Source of the DNA: UBA10324 sp038326325
Lineage (GTDB): Bacteria > Bacteroidota > Bacteroidia > Chitinophagales > UBA10324
Assembly (NCBI GenBank): GCA_038326325.1
Contig: JBBQJW010000001.1
Span: forward strand, 186,001 to 250,000
Length of the DNA stretch: 64,000 nt
Direction: 5' to 3'
Position numbers and translations under genes: made by a program
Notes under the pieces: model-generated
The model's input: the letters and a program-made list of their open reading frames with translations, nothing else
What the model was told of the DNA's origin: nothing
Databases searched by the model: none
Shown here: piece after piece, positions 16,999 to 27,700 of the stretch
Layout of the letters: each line of letters begins with the position of its first letter
How positions within the stretch are numbered: the first letter of the stretch is position 1

Positions 16999-17892
16999 TC
17001 AGATTTTATCGAAGTACAACGCAAGTTGAACAAGTGGTAAGTAAAAAAATGAACCGAACATTAATTGTCGTGCTGCAACAACTGAACATTCACGATATAA
17101 TTTAATTGACTGCCACAGAAAAATTAATCCGGCAGCAACTACAATAAGCATTGAAATAAATCCTGTGAAACCAAAAGCAAAAGGCAACACACTAACTGCA
17201 ATTAAAACTGTTACACTAAAAACAGTTTGCATTGCGCTTGTTTTTGAGCGCCCTTGAGTGGAAGGTAGCAGTTTGAACCCCGCGCGTAAATACTCTTCGT
17301 AACCAACCCAACCTATCGCCCAGAAGTGTGGTAATTGCCAGAAGAATTGAATTAAGAAAAGAAGGGAGGCTTGTTCATTTAATAAATTAGTTGCTGCTAC
17401 ATATCCGATCATCGGAGGCAATGCGCCTGGAATTGCACCAACATAGACCGCAATCGGACTGAATCTTTTTAAAGGTGTGTAAATGAATGCATAAGTTAAA
17501 AGTGCAACCGCACTTAACAAAGCAGCAGCTTCATTAAAATAAATCCAAAGAGTTCCGATTCCACTCACTGCGAGTATTCCTGCAAATAATAGTGCTTCAA
17601 TACTTGTCATTCTTTCAGTTGGAAGCGGTCGATTTGCAGTTCGCTTCATCAACCGATCAAAATCCTTTTCAATAACCTGATTCAGAGCATTCGATGCACC
17701 GGAAGTTAACATTCCTCCAATACAAATCATGATAAATCCTTGCCAGTTAATTGTTCCTGTTAATCCCATGAGGTAGCCAATGCCGGAAGAAAAAACTACA
17801 AGCATTGACAAACGGAATTTCATCAACTGCGCATAATCTTTCAATCGTGCGACAATCATTGAAGAAATTTCTATCCGTTCTATTCTTTGCAT
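16999..17892 (-). CDS. cyoE: Protoheme IX farnesyltransferase (heme o synthase)
   Basis: 297 aa polyprenyltransferase of the UbiA superfamily (CtaB/CyoE), with eight or so helices. The prenyl-diphosphate/Mg site is seen as NQVIEKDFDRLMKRTANRP (N-x3-D-x-x-x-D type), plus the second Asp-rich loop around YEEYLRAGFKLLP. It attaches the farnesyl tail to heme b, giving heme o, the precursor of heme a. No heme a synthase (CtaA) gene is in this window. It lies directly downstream of coxA in the operon. Confidence 0.94.
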   Translation of the reverse strand: MQRIERIEISSMIVARLKDYAQLMKFRLSMLVVFSSGIGYLMGLTGTINWQGFIMICIGGMLTSGASNALNQVIEKDFDRLMKRTANRPLPTERMTSIEALLFAGILAVSGIGTLWIYFNEAAALLSAVALLTYAFIYTPLKRFSPIAVYVGAIPGALPPMIGYVAATNLLNEQASLLFLIQFFWQLPHFWAIGWVGYEEYLRAGFKLLPSTQGRSKTSAMQTVFSVTVLIAVSVLPFAFGFTGFISMLIVVAAGLIFLWQSIKLYRECSVVAARQLMFGSFFYLPLVQLALYFDKI

Positions 17893-17910
17893 TTTCTATC
17901 TAAAAATTAA

Positions 17911-19785
17911 TTAACCGTGATGAGTCGTTTCGCCGGGGCGCATTGGAATTGTCTGTGGAATAAAATCTTCTCCATCCTTTCCATAATCATAAGGTCCGCG
18001 ATGAACTGTTGGAATTTCACCATCCCAGTTTCCATGACCAGGAAATATTGGAGTAGTCCATTCAATTGTATTTGCTTTCCATGGATTTAGATCAGTCATT
18101 TTCTTTCCACGATACATGCTATAAAAGAAATTGAAAACGAAAAGTAACTGAGCAAGGAAAACAACAACAGCAGCAATTGTAATGAACTCACTTAACCCTT
18201 GAAATTTATTAAATGTTTCAAATGCCCCATGAGAATAATAACGACGAGGAACACCTGCCATTCCCTGATAATGCATTGGCCAGAATATACAATAAGCACC
18301 AACCATAGTCACCCAGAAATGAATAAATCCCATTGTACGATTCATGAATTTTCCAAACATCTTTGGGAACCAGTGATACACTCCCGCAAACATTCCAAAG
18401 AAAGCAGCAACACCCATGACAATATGAAAGTGTGCAACAATGAAGTATGTATCATGTAATTGAATATCAATCGCAGAGTTACCAAGAAAAATTCCAGTTA
18501 ATCCTCCTGAAATAAATAATGAAATAAATCCTACAGCAAATAACATTGCAGGAGTATAACGGATATTCCCTCGCCAGATAGTAGTAATCCAGTTGAACAC
18601 TTTAATTGCAGAAGGAATCGCTATTAACAATGTAAGAAATACGAAAACAGATCCGACAAACGGATTCAATCCTGTAACAAACATGTGATGCGCCCAAACG
18701 AAAAATGCAAGAGCAGCAATTGCAAGCATAGAAAGAATCATTGCTCGATAACCGAAAATTGGTTTGCGCGAATTCACCGATAATACTTCAGAAACGATTC
18801 CGAAAGCAGGAAGAATTACAATGTAAACTTCAGGGTGACCAAGGAACCAGAATAGATGTTGATACAAAATTGGATTTCCACCTTCGTGCGGCATAGCACC
18901 TACTCCACTGATATAAATTTTATCGAGATAGAAACTTGTTCCCATCGAACGGTCGAATATTAATAAAATCGCCGCCCCTAAAAGAACAGGGAAAGAAAGC
19001 AATCCAAGAATTGCTGTGATCAGTAACGCCCAGATTGTTAATGGCAATTTTGCCATTGACATTCCTTTTGTTCTTAAATTGAGAATGGTGGTTATGTAAT
19101 TTAAACCTCCAAGCAAACTCGATACAATAAAGAACGACATACTTATGAGCCATAAATCTGCTCCCGTTTCCGAACCCACGGCTGCAGATCGAATTGCACT
19201 TAATGGAGGATAGAAAACCCAACTAACACCAGCTGCTCCACTCGGAACAAAAAATGAAGTAAACATTACTGCACCGGCAAGAAAGAAAAACCAATAAGAC
19301 ATCATATTCAAAACAGGAGATGCCATGTCTCTTGCTCCACATTGTAACGGAATTAAAAAGTTTGCAAAAGTTCCACTCAAACCAGCAGTTAATACAAAGA
19401 ACACAAGTATAGTTCCGTGCATGGTGATAAGCATGTTGTAAAAATCAGGAGTCATTTTACCATCCGGCGCCCACTTGTCACCGAATATTGCTCCGATAAA
19501 ATGCAAAGGCACATCAGGAAATCCTAATTGCATTCTGAAAATATTCGAAAGACCTCCCCCTATTATTGCCCAAATAATTCCTGTTACCAGAAATTGTTTG
19601 CCAATCATTTTATGATCAGTACTGAAAATATAATGGTGAATAAAATTCTTCTTATTGCGATCCTTGTCGTGATGACCATGGTCTGCTTCATAACGAATCT
19701 TTCCTTCAGTATCCTGATAATGCACATGATCGGTAATTGCAGCACCTAGGTGTTGCTCCGAATGTCCATGATGAGTTGTATCCAT
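17911..19785 (-). CDS. coxA: Cytochrome c oxidase subunit I
   Basis: 624 aa catalytic subunit with 12 or more helices. WFLGHPEVYIVILPAFG near 309-325 holds the CuB His and cross-linked Tyr, HH at about 363-364 (WAHHMF) supplies the other CuB ligands, and HFHIVMG near 452-458 carries the heme a and a3 histidines. It reduces oxygen to water and pumps protons. The N-terminus is a His-rich soluble extension of about 45 residues (at least 10 His), and the C-terminus again ends in HHG. Only one TGTWACA word is present in 1.9 kb. Confidence 0.97.
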   Translation of the reverse strand: MDTTHHGHSEQHLGAAITDHVHYQDTEGKIRYEADHGHHDKDRNKKNFIHHYIFSTDHKMIGKQFLVTGIIWAIIGGGLSNIFRMQLGFPDVPLHFIGAIFGDKWAPDGKMTPDFYNMLITMHGTILVFFVLTAGLSGTFANFLIPLQCGARDMASPVLNMMSYWFFFLAGAVMFTSFFVPSGAAGVSWVFYPPLSAIRSAAVGSETGADLWLISMSFFIVSSLLGGLNYITTILNLRTKGMSMAKLPLTIWALLITAILGLLSFPVLLGAAILLIFDRSMGTSFYLDKIYISGVGAMPHEGGNPILYQHLFWFLGHPEVYIVILPAFGIVSEVLSVNSRKPIFGYRAMILSMLAIAALAFFVWAHHMFVTGLNPFVGSVFVFLTLLIAIPSAIKVFNWITTIWRGNIRYTPAMLFAVGFISLFISGGLTGIFLGNSAIDIQLHDTYFIVAHFHIVMGVAAFFGMFAGVYHWFPKMFGKFMNRTMGFIHFWVTMVGAYCIFWPMHYQGMAGVPRRYYSHGAFETFNKFQGLSEFITIAAVVVFLAQLLFVFNFFYSMYRGKKMTDLNPWKANTIEWTTPIFPGHGNWDGEIPTVHRGPYDYGKDGEDFIPQTIPMRPGETTHHG

Positions 19786-19800
19786 CTCTTGAATTTTTAA

Positions 19801-20844
19801 TTAATCGTGAGTACTTTCTTTTTTCGGAGGAGCGCTTAATGAAGTTGCCGCTAATTTATTCGCTGCCTCTTCCGGTGTTCCTTTTATCGCAATTTCATAA
19901 AATGATTTTTGTGTTTTCAACCATGCTTCGTACTGATCCTTTGTATCCACATAAACCATCATCTTCATTGCAGAGTGCCCTTTACCACACAAATAATCGC
20001 AACTCATTTCATAATTGAATTCGGGATTATTTGTTTTCTTTTTCATCTCGTCAGTAGTAATTGTCGGAGTGAATTTGAAGTGAGTTGGAAGACCCGGCAT
20101 TGCATCCATTTTTATTCTGAAGTGATTTAATCCAACATCATGCACCACATCGCGACTACCAATTTTTAAAATGTATTCTTTGTTCACTTCGAAGTGAAGT
20201 TCGTTTGGCATAATATCATCCAATGCTTTTTGGTCATTGAAATCCATTCCTACAGAATTTGTTTCATCAATTAATTTCCAATTGCTGTTCCCCAATTTTC
20301 CATCTATTCCTGGATAGCGCACTAACCAGTTAAATTGTTTTCCGGTTATTTCAACAACTCTTGCATCTGGTGAAGCAGGGCCTGTAATTCTGAACCAATA
20401 ATATAACCCTACTACAACAAGCAGCGTTAAAACAATAGCTGGAACAACGGTCCACAACATTTCCAATTTATTATTCTCTGGATAATAGAATCCGAGTTTT
20501 CCTTTTTTAGCGTGATACTTCCATGAAAACCATCCAAGTGCAATTTGCGTTGCAACAAAAACTATTCCTGTCAAAACTAAGGTGATGTTAAACATCAAAT
20601 CAATCCAGTGACCATGTTCAGACGCTGACTCAGGTAAAAACAATGGGCTATAATGCCATGCACTCCAAAAAATTCCAACTAAAAATAAAATAGTGAATAT
20701 TAACCAAAGATTTCCGTTGATCTTGTCAGTATCCAATTCAGCGTCTTCGCCTCTGAGAGTGTTTATGTATTCGTTCGATTTGGAAATCTGAACAACTAAT
20801 ATTCCAATGAGTAGTAAAGCCGCTAAAACCAAGTATGTTGTCAT
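19801..20844 (-). CDS. coxB: Cytochrome c oxidase subunit II
   Basis: 347 aa. An N-terminal helix and then two more anchor helices precede a cupredoxin domain with the CuA motif CDYLCGKGHSAMKM near 282-295 (C-x3-C-x3-H-x2-M); the partner His is in VHDVGLNHFRIKM. It accepts electrons from cytochrome c or directly from ActE/ActA and passes them to heme a. No C-terminal cytochrome c domain is fused, so this is not a caa3-type subunit II. It is preceded in the operon by actF, as in the known ACIII-oxidase supercomplexes. Confidence 0.96.
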   Translation of the reverse strand: MTTYLVLAALLLIGILVVQISKSNEYINTLRGEDAELDTDKINGNLWLIFTILFLVGIFWSAWHYSPLFLPESASEHGHWIDLMFNITLVLTGIVFVATQIALGWFSWKYHAKKGKLGFYYPENNKLEMLWTVVPAIVLTLLVVVGLYYWFRITGPASPDARVVEITGKQFNWLVRYPGIDGKLGNSNWKLIDETNSVGMDFNDQKALDDIMPNELHFEVNKEYILKIGSRDVVHDVGLNHFRIKMDAMPGLPTHFKFTPTITTDEMKKKTNNPEFNYEMSCDYLCGKGHSAMKMMVYVDTKDQYEAWLKTQKSFYEIAIKGTPEEAANKLAATSLSAPPKKESTHD

Positions 20845-20870
20845 TTCAAATTCTTTTTCTTAGTCAATTG

Positions 20871-22052
20871 TTAAAGGGAATTATGAATACTCTCTTGTAA
20901 GAAAGGATGGTTCTTTGGAACAAGCGCCGCTTTTGTAAGTGATGAAAACACGACATAAAACAGCAACCCGACATACAAACAAGGCAATCCGATTTCAAGA
21001 AATCCAAATCCATTATTATCGCCAACTGTCGCAGGCATGATCATCAGGTAAAAATCACAGAAGTGACCTATAATGATGATGCAGGCCACAAGTATTAAAC
21101 GATTCATGCTTCTTTTCGCGTCTCTCGACATAAGAAGTAAAAATGGAAGTACGAAATTCATAACAAATATTCCATAGAATAATGGTTTGTAATGACCGTA
21201 TCTGTGTTGAAAATAAATTGTTTCTTCAGGAAGATTGGCGTACCAAATCAACATGAACTGGCAGAATGTTACATAGGTCCAGAAAATTGAGAAGGCGAAC
21301 ATCATGATTCCAAGATTATGCAAATGATTCGCGTTCACCTCTTTCAAATATCCTTTCTTCTTTAGGAAAATCACAAACAAAGTTATCACGGCGATACTGG
21401 TCACCCAGAAACTCGCGAAAGAATACCATCCATACATTGTACTGAACCAATGAGGATCCAATGACATTAACCAATCCCAAGCGGTGACTAAAATATAAAC
21501 AGCAAAGAAAGGAATGAACACGGAAGCTATCACCAAACTACGCTTGTACATTGATGTATCACCCGATGCCATTGTATCTTCTTTTAAAGATGTTCTGCGA
21601 AGAAGAATAGTACATGCAACTAATGCAATTACAAAAAAGCCAAAACGAATAAAAAAGAATGGTAGATTAAGATATGATTCCTTCCCTTTTAAGATTGGAT
21701 CATTTTCAACTTCTTCTGCATGAGTCCACTCATATAAATTTCCATGTCCTGCAATCAAGACCAACAATAAAATTACAGCGGCGATCGGCATCCATTGAGA
21801 AATGGCTTCGGGTACTCTTTTAAACACGACTGAAAACCCACCCCAAGCGAGATAAACCGCGGCGATAAAAAACGCCGATCCCATTCCTATTCCCATGAAA
21901 AACACACTATCTAAAAGAAGATTTGCCCATACGCGGTTTATCTGGTCTCCGCTATAAACAATAAATCCTCCCGCTAAAGCAGCAGCACCTATGAGCATCA
22001 GAACGACGCTTATTGTTTTTAGTCTTGATGTAAAATTAAATGTCTCGTTCAT
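20871..22052 (-). CDS. actF: Alternative complex III subunit ActF
   Basis: 393 aa, about ten membrane helices, homologous to the NrfD-like ActC but without quinone-site certainty. Conserved stretches are GAAALAGGFIVYSGDQINRVWANLL and MPIAAVILLLVLIAGHGNLYEW. Together with ActC it forms the membrane module of the quinol:cytochrome c reductase. Its position between actE and coxB matches the canonical order actABCDEF-cox. Confidence 0.92.
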   Translation of the reverse strand: MNETFNFTSRLKTISVVLMLIGAAALAGGFIVYSGDQINRVWANLLLDSVFFMGIGMGSAFFIAAVYLAWGGFSVVFKRVPEAISQWMPIAAVILLLVLIAGHGNLYEWTHAEEVENDPILKGKESYLNLPFFFIRFGFFVIALVACTILLRRTSLKEDTMASGDTSMYKRSLVIASVFIPFFAVYILVTAWDWLMSLDPHWFSTMYGWYSFASFWVTSIAVITLFVIFLKKKGYLKEVNANHLHNLGIMMFAFSIFWTYVTFCQFMLIWYANLPEETIYFQHRYGHYKPLFYGIFVMNFVLPFLLLMSRDAKRSMNRLILVACIIIIGHFCDFYLMIMPATVGDNNGFGFLEIGLPCLYVGLLFYVVFSSLTKAALVPKNHPFLQESIHNSL

Positions 22053-22074
22053 TTCAGCGCTTAATTTTCAGTGT

Positions 22075-22734
22075 TTACATTTTTTTTGTCGAGTCGGAAA
22101 CCGCAGTTGTCGGATTCAATGATTTACGGTATTCATCCTGCATGCTTCTAACATAAGAAATTACTTTCCAGATTTGAAGACGATCAAGTTGTGAGGCATA
22201 TGATCCCATCAGATTTTTTCCGAAATGAACCGTGAAGAACATTTTTCCTTCAGGCAACGCTAAAAGCGCGTCGTTAAAATAAGAAGGTGGAGGAGGAAAC
22301 TTACTTGTAACATTATCTCCGACAACAATGTGTCCGCTCGCTTTTCCATCTTCCCCATGACAGATGGCGCAATAAATATTAAACAATCTTTTTCCTTCGC
22401 CCAAGACTTCAGATGTAACAGTCAAAGGGTTTTTTACTTCAGCGCCAGCCGCTTCATATCCTTCAGGAGTATTGGTATAATGAAATGGCATGAAAGCATT
22501 TTCATTTCCCATGATTCCCTGATAAATAGGAATAGTTCCATTAACGGGTTTTTGCGCATTCATGCTATCCGGAAAAATATCGTTACCAAGATAAGTTTCG
22601 TAAGCTACCGGATGAGCCATGTCAGGCATGTATTCACGACCGGGAGTTCTGCGTGGTTCGTTGCTGCAAGCACTCTGCAAGAACCAAGCAAACAGTACTA
22701 ATCCTGCAGTTACTATGGATGATCTCTTTATCAT
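22075..22734 (-). CDS. actE: Alternative complex III subunit ActE (monoheme cytochrome c lipoprotein)
   Basis: 219 aa lipoprotein: signal peptide with lipobox FLQSAC (Cys23), then a cytochrome c domain with CAICH near 122-126 and a distal Met ligand in the KMFFTVHFGKNLMGSY region. It takes electrons from ActA and hands them to the oxidase in ACIII complexes (established for the family). Two TGTWACA words lie within. Confidence 0.93.
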   Translation of the reverse strand: MIKRSSIVTAGLVLFAWFLQSACSNEPRRTPGREYMPDMAHPVAYETYLGNDIFPDSMNAQKPVNGTIPIYQGIMGNENAFMPFHYTNTPEGYEAAGAEVKNPLTVTSEVLGEGKRLFNIYCAICHGEDGKASGHIVVGDNVTSKFPPPPSYFNDALLALPEGKMFFTVHFGKNLMGSYASQLDRLQIWKVISYVRSMQDEYRKSLNPTTAVSDSTKKM

Positions 22735-22754
22735 GATCCTTTTTTCGAAATCAA

Positions 22755-23291
22755 TTAATAATGATTTTTCAATTCTCGTTCTTTAATCTCATCTGCTCCA
22801 GTTGATTGAAGCATTTGTTTCATTTTGCTAATTTCCTCTTCAGTAGTTTTTTTATTGATGCGAAAAACAACTCCGAATTTATCATCAGTTGTTCTTTCAT
22901 CTAATACTTCCCGAATTCTTCCCGGCCACAATCCAGATCTTAGTAAAAAAGTAATTGTCATTCCGATTGAAGCAGACAATACAGTGAACTCAAACAAGAT
23001 TGGTACAAAAGCGGGAAAAGAAAAGTGAGGTTTACCACCAAAGTTTAATGGCCAGTCGGTTGTGAAAACCCAGGTCATAAATGATAACGCAATGGTAGTT
23101 CCGGTCATGCCGTAGATGAATCCCGTGATGTGCAATCTAGATTCATCTAATCCTAAAGCATCATCCAAACCATGAACGGCGAATGGTGAAACCACATCAT
23201 AAACTTCCATGTGATTCTCGCGCATTTTCCGCACGCCATCAATCATTTTATCTTCATCGCTGTATATGCCGACTAAAAACTTATTTCTCAT
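22755..23291 (-). CDS. actD: Alternative complex III subunit ActD (DUF3341)
   Basis: 178 aa DUF3341 protein: a soluble N-terminal domain (FLVGIYSDEDKMIDGVRKMRE), two membrane helices (ITGFIYGMTGTTIALSFMTW and FVPILFEFTVLSASIGMTIT) and a soluble C-terminus. It is a structural ACIII subunit without cofactors. The ATG overlaps the actC stop by 4 bp (ATGA). Confidence 0.93.
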   Translation of the reverse strand: MRNKFLVGIYSDEDKMIDGVRKMRENHMEVYDVVSPFAVHGLDDALGLDESRLHITGFIYGMTGTTIALSFMTWVFTTDWPLNFGGKPHFSFPAFVPILFEFTVLSASIGMTITFLLRSGLWPGRIREVLDERTTDDKFGVVFRINKKTTEEEISKMKQMLQSTGADEIKERELKNHY

Positions 23292-24715
23292 GGTTTATGT
23301 ACTTGAAATGACATTGCTGATCCTTCGTGACTATGTGAATGAGCGGCGGCCGCTTTCTTCTGCGTGTCACCTGAAATTCTTAAAATGTGTTTTGTTTCCG
23401 CCATCGCGATTACGGGCATCGTCTTCGCGAACAACATAAATGCCGTTAAGAACAATCCAACTGTTCCGGCAAAAATGCTGATCTCAACATAGGTCGGAGC
23501 GTAATAAGACCATGCTGAAGGAATATAGTCACGGTGAATAGATGTAACGATAATTACAAATCGCTCGAACCACATTCCGCAGTTGATGATGATTGACATA
23601 AAGAATGTAAACCAAACATTACGACGAAGTGGTCTGACCCAAAACAATTGAGGACTAATGACATTACAAGTCATCATTCCCCAATAAGCCCACCAGTATG
23701 GCCCAAGAGCTCTATTTGCGAAAGCGTATTGTTCGTAAATATTTCCACTGTACCAAGCGACAAATAATTCTGTGATGTATGCTGAACCAACAATTGAACC
23801 CGTCAATACAATGATTTTATTCATCGACTCGATATGTTCAAGTGTAATGTACTCTTGAAGATTCATTACTTTTCTTGCAACCAACATCAATGTCAACACC
23901 ATTGCGAATCCTGAGAAGATAGCCCCTGCAACGAAGTATGGAGGGAAGATAGTTGTATGCCATCCAGGAATAACTGAAGTGGCGAAGTCAAAAGATACAA
24001 TTGTGTGAACCGAAAGTACAAGCGGGGTAGAAATACCTGCGAGCACTAATGAAAGCGCTTCGTGTCTTTGCCAGTGTTTTGCTGAACCAGTCCAACCGAA
24101 ACTTAAAACACCATATGCGAATTTTGAAAATTTCTTTTTCGCGCGATCACGAACGGTAGCGAGATCAGGAATCAAACCAGTGTACCAGAATAAAAGTGAT
24201 ACGGTAAAGTAAGTTGAGATTGCAAACACATCCCACAACAATGGTGAGTTGAAGTTAGGCCAAAGTGGTCCGCGTGAGTTAGGATATGGGAGGTTGAAGA
24301 AAATTAACCACACCCGACCCATGTGAAATATTGGAAACAACCCTGCACATATAACAGCGAAGATGGTCATCGCTTCTGCAGATCGGTTGATAGCCATGCG
24401 CCATTTCTGACGGAACAATAAAAGAATCGCAGAGATCAAAGTTCCTGCGTGACCAATACCAATCCACCAAACGAAATTGGTGATATCCCATCCCCAGTCA
24501 ACAGTTCTGTTTAAACCCCAGGTACCGATTCCGAACCAAACAGTCCAACCAATCATGAACAAACCCCAGCTCATTAAACACGCCGTGATTGTTATAGTGA
24601 TAAGGTATAATCTTGTAGGCTTGCCTTCAATAGGACGACAAAGATCTTCAGTTATCTGATGATAATTTTTGTCGCCATAAATAAGCGGGGCCCTTACGAC
24701 CGATTCTGCATGCAT
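23288..24715 (-). CDS. actC: Alternative complex III subunit ActC (NrfD/PsrC-like)
   Basis: 475 aa, ten or so helices of the NrfD/PsrC family, with the quinol-site region near the periplasmic face. Recognisable blocks are WGWDITNFVWWIGIGHAGTL and FPPYFVAGAIFSGFAMVLTL. It carries the main quinol-oxidation site of ACIII (family knowledge). The C-terminal tail is soluble and His-rich (AAAHSHSHEG). It contains no TGTWACA word in 1.4 kb. Confidence 0.94.
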   Translation of the reverse strand: MHAESVVRAPLIYGDKNYHQITEDLCRPIEGKPTRLYLITITITACLMSWGLFMIGWTVWFGIGTWGLNRTVDWGWDITNFVWWIGIGHAGTLISAILLLFRQKWRMAINRSAEAMTIFAVICAGLFPIFHMGRVWLIFFNLPYPNSRGPLWPNFNSPLLWDVFAISTYFTVSLLFWYTGLIPDLATVRDRAKKKFSKFAYGVLSFGWTGSAKHWQRHEALSLVLAGISTPLVLSVHTIVSFDFATSVIPGWHTTIFPPYFVAGAIFSGFAMVLTLMLVARKVMNLQEYITLEHIESMNKIIVLTGSIVGSAYITELFVAWYSGNIYEQYAFANRALGPYWWAYWGMMTCNVISPQLFWVRPLRRNVWFTFFMSIIINCGMWFERFVIIVTSIHRDYIPSAWSYYAPTYVEISIFAGTVGLFLTAFMLFAKTMPVIAMAETKHILRISGDTQKKAAAAHSHSHEGSAMSFQVHKP

Positions 24716-24735
24716 AATTTTCTTAGTTATCTTGA

Positions 24736-27700
24736 TTAAGCCATGTTTTCATTATTCCTAACTTTTACCATGTACCCGATGGATGGTTTTACATGCAAAT
24801 CGGCGAGTACATAATAATTGCGTTCATCTTCACGGGTTTTTGAAACCGCTGTCTCCTTATTATTAACATCTCCAAAAACAATCGCATCAGCGGGACAAGC
24901 GGATTGGCAGGCGGTTCTCGCTTCACCATCCATTAATGGTCTGTCTTGTTTCTTAGCGTTCAACTTAGCGTCTTGTAATTTCTGAACGCAGAAACTACAT
25001 TTTTCTATTACCCCTCTTGACCGAACTGTTACATCAGGGTTCAACACCATGCGCGTTAAATCATCAATCATCATCGCAACACCCTGACTCTTATCGTAAG
25101 TATTCCATGGGAAACTATCAGCGGTCGTGTAATCGAACCAGTTGAAGCGACGAACTTTATAAGGACAGTTGTTCGCGCAATATCTTGTTCCAATGCAACG
25201 GTTGTAAGTCATTTGATTCAACCCCTCGGAACTATGATTGGTAGCGGCTACAGGACAAACATTTTCACAAGGAGCATTTTCGCAATGCTGACAAAGCATT
25301 GGTTGATGAACCACTTCAATGTCTTCCCAGTCTTTTACATTATCATATTGATTTCCTAAACCGGTCGCGTTCGAATGAGATTCTTGCGTCACTCTTTCTT
25401 TCTCACCCGCGAATGAATAGTAACGGTCAATGCGAATCCAGTGCATTTCGTGAACACGACGAACTTCATCTTTACCAACTACCGGAACATTGTTTTCGGT
25501 AGAGCAAGCCACCTGACAAGCGCCGCAACCAATACATGAATTCAAATCAATGTTCATTCCCCATCTCAATCCATTATATTGATGAATATCCTGAGGATAA
25601 AGTGTTATCGGATTATTATGCTCGTATTCTTCAATTGACTCGTTTCCAGCTTTCGGATTTTTTTGATATTCAGAAAGAGTAGTTTGCTGAATCACATTAC
25701 GGCCTTCGAAAGTTCCGTGTGTTTGCGTAATAGCTAATTCATATTTATTACCTGTAGGTTTAACGGTAACTTTTGAATTTGAATAGCTCATTGTATCTCC
25801 AATCATTGAAACGAAAGGATATACATTTTTACCAACTCCGTCACCCGCGCGACCAACTTTTTCACGACCCAATCCTACGCTTGTGGCGAAAGTATTATTC
25901 GCCATTCCAGGTTGAAGAACGATTGGCAATTCCATTGTTACACCATTCGCATTCACTTCAACCATATCCCCATCCACTAAATTATTTTCTTTAGCGTAAG
26001 GAACAGGAACCATTAACACATTATCCCAAACTACTTTGGTAATAGGATCCGGATTTTCAAGCAACCAGGGATTGTTAGCGTATTTTCCATTTCCCAAACT
26101 CACAGATTCATATACCATCAATTCCATTCCCGCGGACATCGGCGCGCTCGCTGAAGCGGCGGCGTTTACATCTCCCGAAAATGAAGTGGCTGAAGGTGTA
26201 ACGGTTGCCTTTTCGTAAACACCGAAACGAATTTTATCGTCCCAAAATGATTGGAACCCGGAGAATAAAGTTTGTGTAGGATAAATATTTTTCTCCCAAT
26301 TGTTTTTCAAGTAGTTGTTGTAATCAATGGTTGAATCCATCCATTTCAATAAACTATCCTGAGCCTGTCTGGTATTAAATATTGGATTAATCGCAGGTTG
26401 ACTTAAACTGTACTTACCTGCTTTTGGCTCAGCGTCATTCCAGCTTTCTAAATAATGATGATCTGGTAAATGATAAGTTGTTAAAGAAGTGGTTTCATCT
26501 TTTCTGTCATTGAACGAAACAGAAAGGCCAACTTTTTTAATTGCTTCTCCGAATTTTTTTCCATTGGAGAAACTATAAACAGGATTAGAATTATAAATGA
26601 TCAAAGCGTCAACTGATCCCGCTTCCATTTCAGAAACCAAATCAGAAAAATCTTTGTCAAATCCTTGTGAGAAATTTAATGAATTATCGAAGTCAATCGT
26701 GCTTCCATAGCTGCCGAGCACATCATTGATTGCATTAACAATCGTTTGACAGTTTGCATCGTTTGAACCACACACCACTAATGAAGCGCCTTTGTTCGCC
26801 CACATTTCCTCGGCGGCTTTGTTCAAAGATTTATTCGCTTTATCAGAAACCTTTCCGCCTGTTACACCTGATTTACCAGCGAAACCGGCAATCATATTAT
26901 ACAGCGCGATTACCGCTTCACTTTGTTCTGATGGTTTTATCGCAATTCTTTTATCAGCGTTACTACCTGTTAATGAAACATGAGATTCAAACTGGTAGTG
27001 GCGCGACATGGTCGCTTTCTCTTTCGAAACTTTACGATTCGAGACATATTGCTTAGTGAATTCAATTGGAGAAATCCATGTTCCAAGAAAATCAGCTCCG
27101 AAAGAAACAATAACTTTCGCCTTATCGAAACTGTAACCTGGAATAGTGCGCTTTCCAAAACTCTTTTCGTTTGCGGAAAGAATTCCCGCATTCGACATTG
27201 GTTCGAAAACAACATGCTTCGTGTTTCCATAATAAGCGCCAAATTCAGCGATCAGGTTTTTTGTTGACGGACTTAAAATAGTTGAAGAGAGAATCCGGAT
27301 ATTTCCTCCCTTTGTTTTTATCGCTCCAAGTTGAGTTTTAATATCAGTATCGGCGGCGGTCCATTCAACAGGTTGATCTCCTTTTTTAGGGAATGCCGTT
27401 CTCGCCTTATCATATAAAGAAAGAATGGAAGCTTGCGCTCTCGCGCTCGTACCCCCTCGTGTAACACTTGAATTTGAGTTGCCTTCAATTTTAATCGGGC
27501 GGCCATCTCTCGTCTTCACTAAAATACTACAGTAGTCACTTCCATCAGAATAGGTCGACGCGTAATAATTCGCTAATCCTGGAACAATTTCTTCCGGCTT
27601 AATAACATAAGGTATGGCCTGACGAACAGGAATTTTACAACTTGCGGCTACGGTCGCGGCTGTTACACTAAAGCCGAGCATTTTTAAAAAGTCGCGGCGG

